From an uncultured Desulfobacter sp. (GTDB lineage Bacteria > Desulfobacterota > Desulfobacteria > Desulfobacterales > Desulfobacteraceae), in NCBI RefSeq assembly GCF_963664415.1, contig NZ_OY761441.1, positions 145,357 through 209,356 of the forward strand: 64,000 nt of DNA, read 5' to 3'. Below the pieces are notes generated by a model. The model saw only the letters and a program-made list of their open reading frames with translations, ran no database searches and was not told where the DNA came from. Each line of letters opens with the position of its first letter. Position 1 is the first letter of the stretch. This document shows positions 45,433 to 54,104 of the stretch, one piece after another. A program made the position numbers and the translations under genes.

Positions 45433-46884
45433 GTGCCGAAAGAGAGATCTGTTTTGAAAAGGCGTAAAACAAAAATAGTAGCAACCATATCCAACCTGAA
45501 TTGCTCGGTTGAATTCATTGAAACGCTTTATAAAGCTGGAATGAACGTGGTGCGCTTGAATACGGCTCACATGAGCCATGACGATGCCGGGCAGGTTATT
45601 GAAAATACCCGCAAGGTATCGGAAAAAATAGGTATCCTTTTAGACACCAAAGGCCCTGAAATCAGAACATGTGATGCCAATGTTCCCCTGTCTGTCGTTT
45701 ATGGGGATTCTATCCGCATAAAAGGCGAGGCCGGCGGGATGTCAAAGGATGATGTGATTTGTGTCTCTTATCCGCATTTTGTCGACGACGTGCCGGTTGG
45801 ATCTTCCATTCTTATTGATGATGGATACATTGCCCTGAAAGTGAAAGACAAAGTAGATGATCATCTCATCTGTTTCGTGGAAAATGACGGGGTGATTTAC
45901 CCAAGAAAAAGTATCAACATCCCATCGGTTCATGTTAAATTGCCGGCTTTAAGCGAAAAGGATAAGGGGTTTATAGCTTTTGCCGCAGACCAGGAGCTTG
46001 ACTTTATAGCCCACTCCTTTGTACGCAACAAGGAAGATGTCCTGGCAGTCCAAAAGATTCTCGACGAGAAGAATTCTTCAATCAAAATCATCGCTAAAAT
46101 TGAAAATGCCCAAGGCGTGGACAATCTTCGGGAAATTCTGGAACATGCCTATGGCGTAATGGTGGCCAGGGGAGATTTAGCCGTTGAAATTCCAACTGAA
46201 AAAATTCCGTTGATTCAAAAAGATATTGTCCAAACCTGTATTGAGCTTAGACGCCCTGTTATCGTCGCCACCCAGATGTTGCATTCCATGATTCAATCGC
46301 CACGGCCCACAAGGGCTGAGGTCTCTGATGTGGCCAATGCCTGCCTGGATCATACCGACGCGTTGATGCTGTCTGGTGAAACGGCAAATGGCAAATATCC
46401 CGAACAAGCTGTGCAGACCATGGCCAGAATTGCCCAGGAGGTAGAATTAAAAAGAAGCTCATTCATTGATATCCCCTATTCAAGCCAGGGCAATTTGACA
46501 GACTATCTTTCCAAGGCTGCAGTGAAGTCTTCCCTACGTTTGAACACCCGGGGGATTGTGGCCGATTCTCTATCTGGAAAAACCATTTTAGCCCTGGCCG
46601 CCTATCGGGGGGACAGTTCGATTTTTGCCCAGGTTTACGATAAAAAAGTGATGCGCATTCTCTCTTTGTCCTTTGGGGTATTCGCCGAGTATATACCGCT
46701 TGGCGCAAGTCCAAGGGAATCGCTGACAGGTTCCATCTGCCGTTTAATTGCAGATCAGAATTTTAAAGATGACGACCTGATTATAGTGCTTTCCGGCAGC
46801 TTCGGTCCTGAGCGTGGGGCATCTTATATTGAAATTGGTAATGCAAAAAATTTCAGCGAGAAATGCACCTGGAGCCCGAAATAA
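45433..46884 (+). CDS. pyk: Pyruvate kinase
   Basis: A 483-residue glycolytic enzyme making pyruvate and ATP from phosphoenolpyruvate and ADP. Motifs: RRKTKIVATIS, MNVVRLNTAHMSH (Asn/Arg site), LLDTKGPEIRT, IIAKIENAQGVDN (catalytic Lys, Glu), VMVARGDLAVEIP and MLSGETANGKYPEQAV. The C-terminal regulatory domain is present to SGSFGPERGASYIEIG. GTG 45433 is the frame start; a TTG at 45454 (MKRRKTK) preceded by GAGAG is equally plausible. K+ or effector control cannot be judged. Confidence 0.95.
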   Translation: MPKERSVLKRRKTKIVATISNLNCSVEFIETLYKAGMNVVRLNTAHMSHDDAGQVIENTRKVSEKIGILLDTKGPEIRTCDANVPLSVVYGDSIRIKGEAGGMSKDDVICVSYPHFVDDVPVGSSILIDDGYIALKVKDKVDDHLICFVENDGVIYPRKSINIPSVHVKLPALSEKDKGFIAFAADQELDFIAHSFVRNKEDVLAVQKILDEKNSSIKIIAKIENAQGVDNLREILEHAYGVMVARGDLAVEIPTEKIPLIQKDIVQTCIELRRPVIVATQMLHSMIQSPRPTRAEVSDVANACLDHTDALMLSGETANGKYPEQAVQTMARIAQEVELKRSSFIDIPYSSQGNLTDYLSKAAVKSSLRLNTRGIVADSLSGKTILALAAYRGDSSIFAQVYDKKVMRILSLSFGVFAEYIPLGASPRESLTGSICRLIADQNFKDDDLIIVLSGSFGPERGASYIEIGNAKNFSEKCTWSPK

Positions 46885-47220
46885 GATCTGCACTCCGGCA
46901 AGATAATCGGACGGCGCTGCACAGGTATCGGTGAGCATGAAGTTGAGGGCGTCCTGCGCCTGATAAAAATCGCGATCAGCATTGAGCACCAGGGAGTTGG
47001 CCCGGAACAGGGCATGTTTGATATTGTGGTCTTTGGCGTCTGTATACCTATCGGTAATTTCCTCCCCCCATTCATCGAGATGATAGCGCAGGGCTTTGAA
47101 TGCGGGAGCCGCAGCCTCCCGGTTTTTTAATCCAGAGTTCGTACTTCCGGCACAGATTCTTGGATACAGTTTCCCACTTGGAAATGCTGCCGTCAAAGGT
47201 CCGGGTCAGATCTCCTTGAT
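46885..47220 (-). pseudogene. Remnant of an unrecognised gene, frameshifted
   Basis: On the minus strand one frame reads DLTRTFDGSISKWETVSKNL, then CRKYELWIK. After a shift the next frame continues as EAAAPAFKALRYHLDEWGEE, then NIKHALFRANSLVLNADRD. The composition (balanced, Trp and charged residues) looks coded, and the two frames join near 47127. The second frame then runs on as a shadow into the end of pyruvate kinase. I do not recognise the family. The rest of the gap to 47577 shows no gene. Confidence 0.4.
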
Positions 47221-47577
47221 TTGTGATGATTCGCCCAACGTTTTAGGGAAACAGGAGGCTCAAATTTACGAAAGCAAAAAAATGTTGGGAATAGAAATAG
47301 TACAGAGGCAAACATATAGGAATTGCAAAGGATAATTGTGTTTATTTTTTTTGAGTACCCAAAGAGAGATCTGTAAGGATATAGTCAAAAACTGTTTTTT
47401 AATTGCGGACCGATGTTTGTTTCGGATATAGTCCCTGCTTGATGATATGTCTACTTGTCATAGCACTTGAACGAAAATTTATCCGTCTGTTGTGTTGCAG
47501 AACAAATTTAAAGCTCTCATGTCATCGAGTGCGGGTTGGTTTCAGATTTGTGAGCCGGGCGGAGGGAAAATATCGTC

Positions 47578-48804
47578 ATGGATGAGACGGCCTCCGTCAC
47601 CCTTTGTCCCGAATGCGGCCTGCCCCAGACCCTGCCTGATCCGGTTTTGGGGCGCATTGCCGTGTGCAGCCGGTGTAATGCGGTGTTGCGACGCTATACC
47701 CGTGACACGGTACAGCAGACACTGGCCCTGACTTTGGCCGGCCTGATCCTTTTTGTCATTGCCAATACCTATCCCTTTCTTTCCCTGAGCCTTGAGGGCC
47801 AGGCCCGGGAAACTCTTCTTTTTACCGGTATTCTCGGTCTCTTTGAACAGGGAATGTATGCTTTAGCAATATTGGTCTTTTTGACCAGTATTGCGATTCC
47901 CCTAGTTCAGCTTCTGGGGCTTATTTATCTTTTGGTACCCATTTGGGTCGGCCGGGGCGGGGCCCGCCATTCTGCATGGGTGTTCAGGATGCTGGGCCAC
48001 CTGCGTCCATGGAGCATGACCGAGGTCTTTATGCTGGCCATCCTTGTGGCCATGATTAAGCTGGCCCATATGGCTGACATCATTGCAGGTCCGGCCATAT
48101 GGGCTTTTGTGGTGTTGATTTTTGTCATGGTGGCGGCATTTGCAGGGCTCAATCCCGAGGATATCTGGACCCGGGTCCCGGGGCAGTATGCCAAGAGCTG
48201 CGGAAAAGAGCTGGGACCTTTGACCGTATGCCACAGCTGCGAGATGACCAGCCGGCTGACCTTGGGAAAGGCCCAAGGAATCTGCCCCAGATGCGGTGGC
48301 AGGATTCATCTTCGCAAACCCGGCAGCATTCAGCGGACCTGGGCCCTTGTCATTGCCGCCATTGTTTTTTATGTGCCGGCGAATGTCCTGCCGGTGACCA
48401 TTACAGGAATGCTTGGCGCCAAGCAGGCCGATACGATCATGAGCGGGGTTATATATTTTATGCTCTCCGGTTCATGGCATATTTCCCTGGTTATCTTTGT
48501 GGCCAGTATTCTGATTCCTTTGGTGAAACTTGGTGTTTTGATCTATCTTCTGGTGTCGGTTCAGTTTCGTTCTAAATGGAAAAATATTGACAGAACCCGG
48601 CTTTACCGGTTTACCGAGGCGGTTGGCAGATGGTCAATGGTAGATGTTTATGTGGTGACTGTACTGGTGGCCCTGGTCAAGATCGGATCTCTGGCCGAAA
48701 TTGAGGCCGGCCCCGGCGCGCCCTATTTTGCCGCTGTGGTGGTGACCACGATGTTTGCGGCCCAGAGTTTTGATTCCCGGATGATCTGGGACTATGAGGA
48801 TTAA
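47578..48804 (+). CDS. pqiA: PqiA-like intermembrane lipid transport protein
   Basis: A 408-residue inner-membrane protein of the PqiA/YebS family. Two rubredoxin-type zinc ribbons, CPECGLPQTLP...CSRC (about 10-35) and CHSCEMTSRLTLGKAQGICPRC (about 222-243), precede two groups of four membrane helices. Conserved helix motifs are FLVIANTYPFLS-like FVIANTYPFL and YVPANVLPVTIT. It partners the MCE protein PqiB, 3 bp downstream, in lipid traffic between the membranes. Confidence 0.94.
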   Translation: MDETASVTLCPECGLPQTLPDPVLGRIAVCSRCNAVLRRYTRDTVQQTLALTLAGLILFVIANTYPFLSLSLEGQARETLLFTGILGLFEQGMYALAILVFLTSIAIPLVQLLGLIYLLVPIWVGRGGARHSAWVFRMLGHLRPWSMTEVFMLAILVAMIKLAHMADIIAGPAIWAFVVLIFVMVAAFAGLNPEDIWTRVPGQYAKSCGKELGPLTVCHSCEMTSRLTLGKAQGICPRCGGRIHLRKPGSIQRTWALVIAAIVFYVPANVLPVTITGMLGAKQADTIMSGVIYFMLSGSWHISLVIFVASILIPLVKLGVLIYLLVSVQFRSKWKNIDRTRLYRFTEAVGRWSMVDVYVVTVLVALVKIGSLAEIEAGPGAPYFAAVVVTTMFAAQSFDSRMIWDYED

Positions 48805-48807
48805 TAT

Positions 48808-50460
48808 ATGAATACGCAGACCCAAATTTCCCAGGCCGGTATCAGCCGAAAAAAGGGGATTTCCCTGGTGTGGATCGTACCCATTGTGGCCCTGGTGGTC
48901 GGGGCGGGACTGATGTACAAGACCATTACTGAGAAAGGACCGTCGATTGAGATCCTTTTTGAATCGGCAGAAGGACTTGAAGCCGGTAAAACCAAGATAA
49001 AGTACAAGGATGTGGATATCGGCAAGGTAAAAGATGTCACCCTCACCCATGATCTTAAGGGGGTGAAGGTCTCTGCGGCACTGGCCAGGGAGGCTCAGGG
49101 GTATCTCACGGAACAGACCCGGTTCTGGGTGGTGCGCCCCCGGCTGTCCGGCAGCACGGTGAGCGGGATGGACACCCTTTTATCCGGAGCCTATATTGCT
49201 ATTGAACCGGGCCGGGAGGGCGCCGCCCGGTCGAAATTCAAGGGGCTTGAGGTCCCCCCCCTTGTGACCCAGGACAGTAAGGGGCGGCTCTTTACCCTGA
49301 AGGCCGGGGAACTTCAATCCCTGGATTACGGGTCCCCGGTCTACTTTCGGGGGGTAAAGGTTGGACAGGTTACGGGGTATGGCCTTGATAAGGAGGGGCA
49401 GGGTGTGGATATCCGGATCTTTATTGACGCTCCGCATGATAGGATGGTGAGTAATGTATCCAAATTCTGGGCGGTCTCGGGCATCAATATGAATGTTGGC
49501 ACCGACGGTCTTCAGGTCAATACGCAATCCCTTGTCAGCATCCTGATGGGAGGCATTGAATTGTTTACGCCCAAGGGAGCGCAGGACCAAAATCCGGTTG
49601 AAGAAGGTCAATTTTTTACATTGTACGATTCCCAGGAAACCGCAATGGCAAAATCTTTTACCCGGAAAACATCTTATCTTCTCAAATTTTCTCAATCCGT
49701 CCGGGGGCTTGATATTGGCGCGCCAGTTGAATTCAGGGGATTTGAACTGGGCCGGGTGGCTCAGATCGGTCTGGAATATGACAGTAAGGCAGATAAGATT
49801 CTTGTGCCGGTACGCATTGAAGTTGAAGAGGAGCGCCTGACTTGCGTATCCTATAATTCCAGTAGAGGGAAAGAGAAGATCACCATGGATCAGCTGGTGT
49901 CCAAGGGCATGCGGGGGCAGTTGAGCACCGGCAACCTGCTTACGGGCAAGTTGTTTGTGACTCTGGATTTTTTTAAGTCCCAGGCCCCGGCCAAGATCAT
50001 TGACCATGGGGATATCATAGAGCTTCCCACCATTCCCACCCCCTTGGAGGCCCTGACTAACAATCTGGTTACAATTCTAGGAAAAATTCAGAAACTCCCC
50101 TTTGAGGATATTGGTACCGGACTTAAAGATGCGGTGCAAAGCTTTAAAACTGCCGGAAATGCAGTAAAAGCCCTGGCTGAATCCGGAGAGGTGGCAACGG
50201 CGGTGAACGGATTTGGTCAGATTATTGAAAAGGTTCAGATTCTGGCAGACAAGCTTTCATCCACACTTCCCCCGACAGTAGACCAGGCTAGGCAGACCCT
50301 GAAAGATGCAGGCGGGGTCTTGTCCCGGGATGCTGCTGTGGTGGTGGAACTACGTCGGACCCTTGATGAACTGAGCCAGGCGGCTAAAGCGGTCCAAGCG
50401 CTTGCAGATGAACTTGAGCAGCACCCGGAATCCCTGTTGCGGGGAAAGGGAAAAAAATAA
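48808..50460 (+). CDS. pqiB: PqiB-like MCE-domain protein
   Basis: A 550-residue membrane-anchored protein with one N-terminal helix (ISLVWIVPIVALVVGAGLMY) and three MCE (MlaD) domains. Examples are the first at about 45-135 with FESAEGLEAGKTKIKYKDV and the second, starting GSPVYFRGVKVGQVTGY. The third begins GAPVEFRGFELGRVAQIG. A helical tail of coiled-coil type follows (residues 440-545). Three domains equals E. coli PqiB. Stacked MCE rings form a periplasmic tunnel. It overlaps pqiC by one base. Confidence 0.95.
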   Translation: MNTQTQISQAGISRKKGISLVWIVPIVALVVGAGLMYKTITEKGPSIEILFESAEGLEAGKTKIKYKDVDIGKVKDVTLTHDLKGVKVSAALAREAQGYLTEQTRFWVVRPRLSGSTVSGMDTLLSGAYIAIEPGREGAARSKFKGLEVPPLVTQDSKGRLFTLKAGELQSLDYGSPVYFRGVKVGQVTGYGLDKEGQGVDIRIFIDAPHDRMVSNVSKFWAVSGINMNVGTDGLQVNTQSLVSILMGGIELFTPKGAQDQNPVEEGQFFTLYDSQETAMAKSFTRKTSYLLKFSQSVRGLDIGAPVEFRGFELGRVAQIGLEYDSKADKILVPVRIEVEEERLTCVSYNSSRGKEKITMDQLVSKGMRGQLSTGNLLTGKLFVTLDFFKSQAPAKIIDHGDIIELPTIPTPLEALTNNLVTILGKIQKLPFEDIGTGLKDAVQSFKTAGNAVKALAESGEVATAVNGFGQIIEKVQILADKLSSTLPPTVDQARQTLKDAGGVLSRDAAVVVELRRTLDELSQAAKAVQALADELEQHPESLLRGKGKK

Positions 50461-51101
50461 TGAAACGCTTTGGATTGCATATCCTGTTAATTTCTGGGCT
50501 GATGATGGTTTCGGGATGCGGCTTATCGCCCCAGTCTTCTTTCTATCTGTTAGAGGGGACCTCTTCTCCGACCCCACTGGATCAGGCCGGACCGGATCTG
50601 TCCGTGGGGATCGGCTTTGTGGACCTGCCCACATACCTGGATCGGTCCGAGATCGTTACCCGTAAGCCGGGCAATGCCATGACCGTGAATGAATTTCAGC
50701 GCTGGGGGGCTCCCTTGGAACACCAGATCAGAGAGAAACTTATGATGGATCTGTCTGCTCTGCTCGGCACTGCCCGGGTGGTGCTTTCTCCCTGGGAACG
50801 GGCCCTGAGTCCTGAATATCAGGTGGACTTAACCCTTCTGCGGTTTGAGCTAAATGGCGGTCAGGCTGTTATGGATGCGCTCTGGTATGTGCGGGATGTA
50901 AAAACGGAAAAACTGATGATCTCCCAGTGCTTCTCCTCTGCCCTGCCCGTACCCGGCAAGGATATCACTGCCTATGTCAGGGTCCAGGTTCAGGCCCTGG
51001 AAAACCTGGTTCGGGATATTGCAGTGGAAATTACGGCCATGGGCCGACCTGGCCTATCAACACCTAGGCTCGCCCCACAACAAAGCATGAAAGAACATTA
51101 G
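50460..51101 (+). CDS. pqiC: PqiC-like outer-membrane lipoprotein
   Basis: A 213-residue DUF330/PqiC lipoprotein: lipobox VSGC with Cys20, then LSPQSSFYLLEG and VGIGFVDLPTYLDRSEIVTR, DVKTEKLM..Q and the C-terminal helix LENLVRDIAVEI. PqiC is thought to cap the PqiB tunnel at the outer membrane. The last 22 or so codons (AMGRPGLSTPRLAPQQSMKEH) are read from the dispersed repeat, so the natural C-terminus probably ended near residue 190 before that insertion or fusion. Start overlaps the pqiB stop (TAATG). Confidence 0.92.
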   Translation: MKRFGLHILLISGLMMVSGCGLSPQSSFYLLEGTSSPTPLDQAGPDLSVGIGFVDLPTYLDRSEIVTRKPGNAMTVNEFQRWGAPLEHQIREKLMMDLSALLGTARVVLSPWERALSPEYQVDLTLLRFELNGGQAVMDALWYVRDVKTEKLMISQCFSSALPVPGKDITAYVRVQVQALENLVRDIAVEITAMGRPGLSTPRLAPQQSMKEH

Positions 51102-51124
51102 CAACTTATTGGTACTTTCATAAA
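51031..51124 (+). repeat. Dispersed ~95-bp repeat, copy D (3' end of pqiC)
   Basis: Sequence TTACGGCCATGGGCCGACCT, then CCCACAACAAAGCATGAAAG and TACTTTCATAAACC, matching copies A and C in order. The hairpin arms ATGAAAG/CTTTCAT pair. The pqiC frame runs through it and stops at 51099-51101. Confidence 0.8.
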
Positions 51125-51147
51125 CCAGATTACCGTCAAGCCGTAAT

Positions 51148-52806
51148 TCAAACGCCAGCCGGAAGCGGACAAAATCCTTGAATGAACTTTTGGCATAAAT
51201 CTATACTGTGGGGATGATGGTAGATACGTCCCTCATGATCCATTCCCCTGGGAATGGCGTCTGTTAAAAACATTCGGATTAAAAGGATACTGGCCTTGTA
51301 TCTGTCCATTTTCCCATGGCACCTGTTTTCAATGTCTAAAATTTCACCGGCACTTAATGCATCGGGCAAAACACCATTTTGGTTCACACAGAATTTGAGA
51401 AAATTTAAAATTCTTGCCAGACGTAGAAGTGTGACAGCTTCGGGCCTGGATGTCGTATCTGTCACGGGAAAAACCGTGGAGCGCATTAAAGTGAAATTTT
51501 CAGGCAGCAACCGTTGTTTCTCGCACAGGGCATAATCCGCACTGCCCGGGGCTGGGTAGTAAATGGACAGCCCGACAATGGTTCTTTTTGCCGCAAGGAC
51601 CAGAAGATCATTTAAGGTGATGGCCGCAGTCTGGCCAGGAGCTGCCCCAAGAAGATAAGAAACACAATTCATATCCAACGCTTTAGCCATCAGCAGAACC
51701 CTGTCATGGGCATCTCTGACGTCCGGGCGTTTAAATCGTTTTAACTGGGTCGCGCTGAAAGAGCCCACGGACAGGTTCAAGGTTTTGAATCCGGCGGCTT
51801 TCATGGCCGTCAGGATCTCCATATCAAGGGACGGAGGGAAAAGTCCGTTCATGGCCCGCAGTTCAATATCCTGCCCCTTAAATATCTCTTGGATCCCGGC
51901 TAAAAGTTCAAGTATCCATGCTTTTTTTAGAGTCAGGTTTTCATCCTCAAAATCAATGAACCCAACCTGTTTGCATTTTGCCTGCAATTTAATTTCATCA
52001 ACCACATCTTCGACCGGCCGCATCCTGAATCCGGCGTGATTGCTTGACCCGGAGACCGCACAATAGGAACACAGAAAAGGACATCCTCTGGAGGCCACAA
52101 CGGTGATAGCACTCTTTTTATTGCGTTGGTAAAAGTGCCAATTGATTTTATTCAACGCATTCTGGTCAAGGCCATGGGGCGTCTCAGCCCAGGCAGGGGG
52201 ATTTAGTGTGATGCCGGTGTCGTGTCTAAAACCGATCCCGCTGATTTTTTTCAATTCATCCGCTTTGGGCATGGTGTGGACCGGCTGGTTTTTTATGAGC
52301 TGGGCAAGCTGCACCATAGGCGCCTCACCCTCTCCCTGGATCAGAAAATCTATTTCTTTGTTTTCAAGGCAGCTTTTTGGAAATTGGGTGACATGGTGAC
52401 CGCCCAATACAATAAACGCGTTGGGCCAAAACTTTCTCACCGCCTTTGCCGTGTCTATCGCCTGCTCCCAATAGGGGGTGAACAAAGCGGAGATGCCCAC
52501 TAAAAAGGGTTTTTCTCTTCTGACCAGATTTCCAATATGCTCGAAACTGTACCCGAAATGTCTGTAATGGTGGAACAAAGAAAACATGGAGATGTCGGTC
52601 CTGCCGTAGTGGGGAACCAGGTGGTCAAAACTTTGTGGGTATTCAATGACCTTTGATTTATCCACGGCAAGGGCATCAATAATGGTGGCTGAAAATCCGG
52701 CACGCTCCAACTGTGTGGCAATACAGGCCAACCCGTAGGGAATGGTACGCTTTTTTGTCAGATAAAATTCCTGGATAGGCGGGGCAATTAAAACGACATC
52801 CACCAT
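51148..52806 (-). CDS. B12-binding-domain radical SAM protein
   Basis: A 552-residue protein. The N-terminal half (about 1-165) is a Rossmann-like B12-binding-type domain (VVLIAPPIQEFYLT, FIVLGGHHVTQFP); the HxxG cobalamin motif is not obvious. The radical SAM core has CPFLCSYC, Cys242, Cys246 and Cys249 holding the [4Fe-4S] cluster, then EDENLTLKKAWI. These BchE-like enzymes act in lipid, tetrapyrrole or natural-product chemistry; the substrate is unknown. An MFS exporter follows upstream on the same strand 10 bp before it, maybe exporting the product. Confidence 0.87.
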   Translation of the reverse strand: MVDVVLIAPPIQEFYLTKKRTIPYGLACIATQLERAGFSATIIDALAVDKSKVIEYPQSFDHLVPHYGRTDISMFSLFHHYRHFGYSFEHIGNLVRREKPFLVGISALFTPYWEQAIDTAKAVRKFWPNAFIVLGGHHVTQFPKSCLENKEIDFLIQGEGEAPMVQLAQLIKNQPVHTMPKADELKKISGIGFRHDTGITLNPPAWAETPHGLDQNALNKINWHFYQRNKKSAITVVASRGCPFLCSYCAVSGSSNHAGFRMRPVEDVVDEIKLQAKCKQVGFIDFEDENLTLKKAWILELLAGIQEIFKGQDIELRAMNGLFPPSLDMEILTAMKAAGFKTLNLSVGSFSATQLKRFKRPDVRDAHDRVLLMAKALDMNCVSYLLGAAPGQTAAITLNDLLVLAAKRTIVGLSIYYPAPGSADYALCEKQRLLPENFTLMRSTVFPVTDTTSRPEAVTLLRLARILNFLKFCVNQNGVLPDALSAGEILDIENRCHGKMDRYKASILLIRMFLTDAIPRGMDHEGRIYHHPHSIDLCQKFIQGFCPLPAGV

Positions 52807-52816
52807 CGATTGTTAC

Positions 52817-54001
52817 CTATTTTATTTTGGGAAACAGGGCAATGGGTACCAGGCAGACCAGGGGGATAAATGCAGTACACTTCAAAACGATCATCAGCCC
52901 GAAAAGGTCTGCCAGCCGACCTATCCCTGGGGCAATTACCCCACCAAGCCCATAGGCCAGCCCCATCATAAGGCTGGCGGCCATGGCTCTGGAGCCCGGA
53001 GCAAGTTTCTGGGCCATAACCACGCCCAAAGGCATGGGGGCCAGCACAAAAAAACCGGAAAGAAATGAGCCTGCGTAGGCGCCCAACCCAGGCATGTATA
53101 AAAACATCAAAAGGGTCGGCGGCATGAGCAGGTACGACACAAAAAAAACCGGAGTAAACCCGAATCTGTCTGCACAATAGCCGGCAGTCAGGCCGGACAA
53201 GGTGCCGGCAATGGTAAAAAGTGCGATGATTACACCCACAGAGGGTAGGGGATGGCCGTGGTGGGTCAGGTAAATGGGCATGAAAGTTAAAAATGTCTGG
53301 CCTACAACCGCCCGCAGTACCATGACCAACCAGATTAAAAACACGGTTTTATACACTTTTCCAAATGTGTGCTTCAAACTGTTGATAAATCCCAATCCCG
53401 CCATATTCTCGGACACGGGTTTGGGCATATATTTCAGGCAGAATAGAAATGAGATAAGACCCAACAGCATAGTCCAAGGCATGGCCGTCAGCCCAAATCG
53501 GCTCACATACCAAGTGATGAATACGGGACCTAAAGCAAACGACAGGGTGCCGCCGGTATTAAAAATAGACTGGGCAAAACCTGCACGGTTTCCTGCATAC
53601 ACATTTACCATGCCTGACGTGGATGGATGAAACATGGAAGAACCAAAAGATCCCAGACACAGGATGCTGAGCAATATCCAATAATTGGGTGCAACTCCGG
53701 AAAAGGGAATGACAAAAAAGACTAAAAACAGTCCGGTAAGTACAAACCACCTGGTTTCGTATCTGTCGGCCAGATATCCTACCGCCGGTTGCACCACAAA
53801 GGATAAGAAACGTACGGTGCCGGTGATCAGACCTACCTGAGTCAGGGTGAGACTTAGCTTGGCCTGGAACGCAGGCAGCAAAGGGGTAAAAAACGAAGAA
53901 TAAAAATCCCCGGTAAAATGGACCAGGCTCAATACCAGGATAATTTTATAATCAATCAACTTCCCCTTGGGCAAGGAACCCGGAGCATGGGTAGTACTCA
54001 T
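52817..54001 (-). CDS. MFS transporter, Fsr-like
   Basis: A 394-residue major-facilitator protein of about 12 helices. It resembles the fosmidomycin-resistance group: HFTGDFYSSFFTPLLPAF at helix 1, GYLADRYETRWFVLTG in the helix 2-3 loop and GSFGSSMFHPSTSGMVNVYAG in helix 4, which is the group's hallmark. It likely exports a small hydrophilic compound. Its stop is 10 bp before the radical SAM gene, so the two may form one operon. Confidence 0.88.
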   Translation of the reverse strand: MSTTHAPGSLPKGKLIDYKIILVLSLVHFTGDFYSSFFTPLLPAFQAKLSLTLTQVGLITGTVRFLSFVVQPAVGYLADRYETRWFVLTGLFLVFFVIPFSGVAPNYWILLSILCLGSFGSSMFHPSTSGMVNVYAGNRAGFAQSIFNTGGTLSFALGPVFITWYVSRFGLTAMPWTMLLGLISFLFCLKYMPKPVSENMAGLGFINSLKHTFGKVYKTVFLIWLVMVLRAVVGQTFLTFMPIYLTHHGHPLPSVGVIIALFTIAGTLSGLTAGYCADRFGFTPVFFVSYLLMPPTLLMFLYMPGLGAYAGSFLSGFFVLAPMPLGVVMAQKLAPGSRAMAASLMMGLAYGLGGVIAPGIGRLADLFGLMIVLKCTAFIPLVCLVPIALFPKIK

Positions 54002-54104
54002 ATGAGAATATCCTAATTATCGCCAGAGGACGGTTTTTGGACGAAAAGTTGCCCAGATGTAAAACTCAAATAAAGTCACAACCGTCTGATTTTTCATCCA
54101 AATA

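Noticed and set aside
45266..45484. 72-codon minus-strand frame before pyk
   Set aside because: It mostly reads through the dispersed repeat (TAMGRPDISSARLSPQQSL) and overlaps the pyk start, so it is repeat translation, not a gene.
46744..46884. Extension of the unrecognised minus-strand frame into the pyk gene
   Set aside because: That part is antisense to the well-defined pyruvate kinase end and shows shadow composition.
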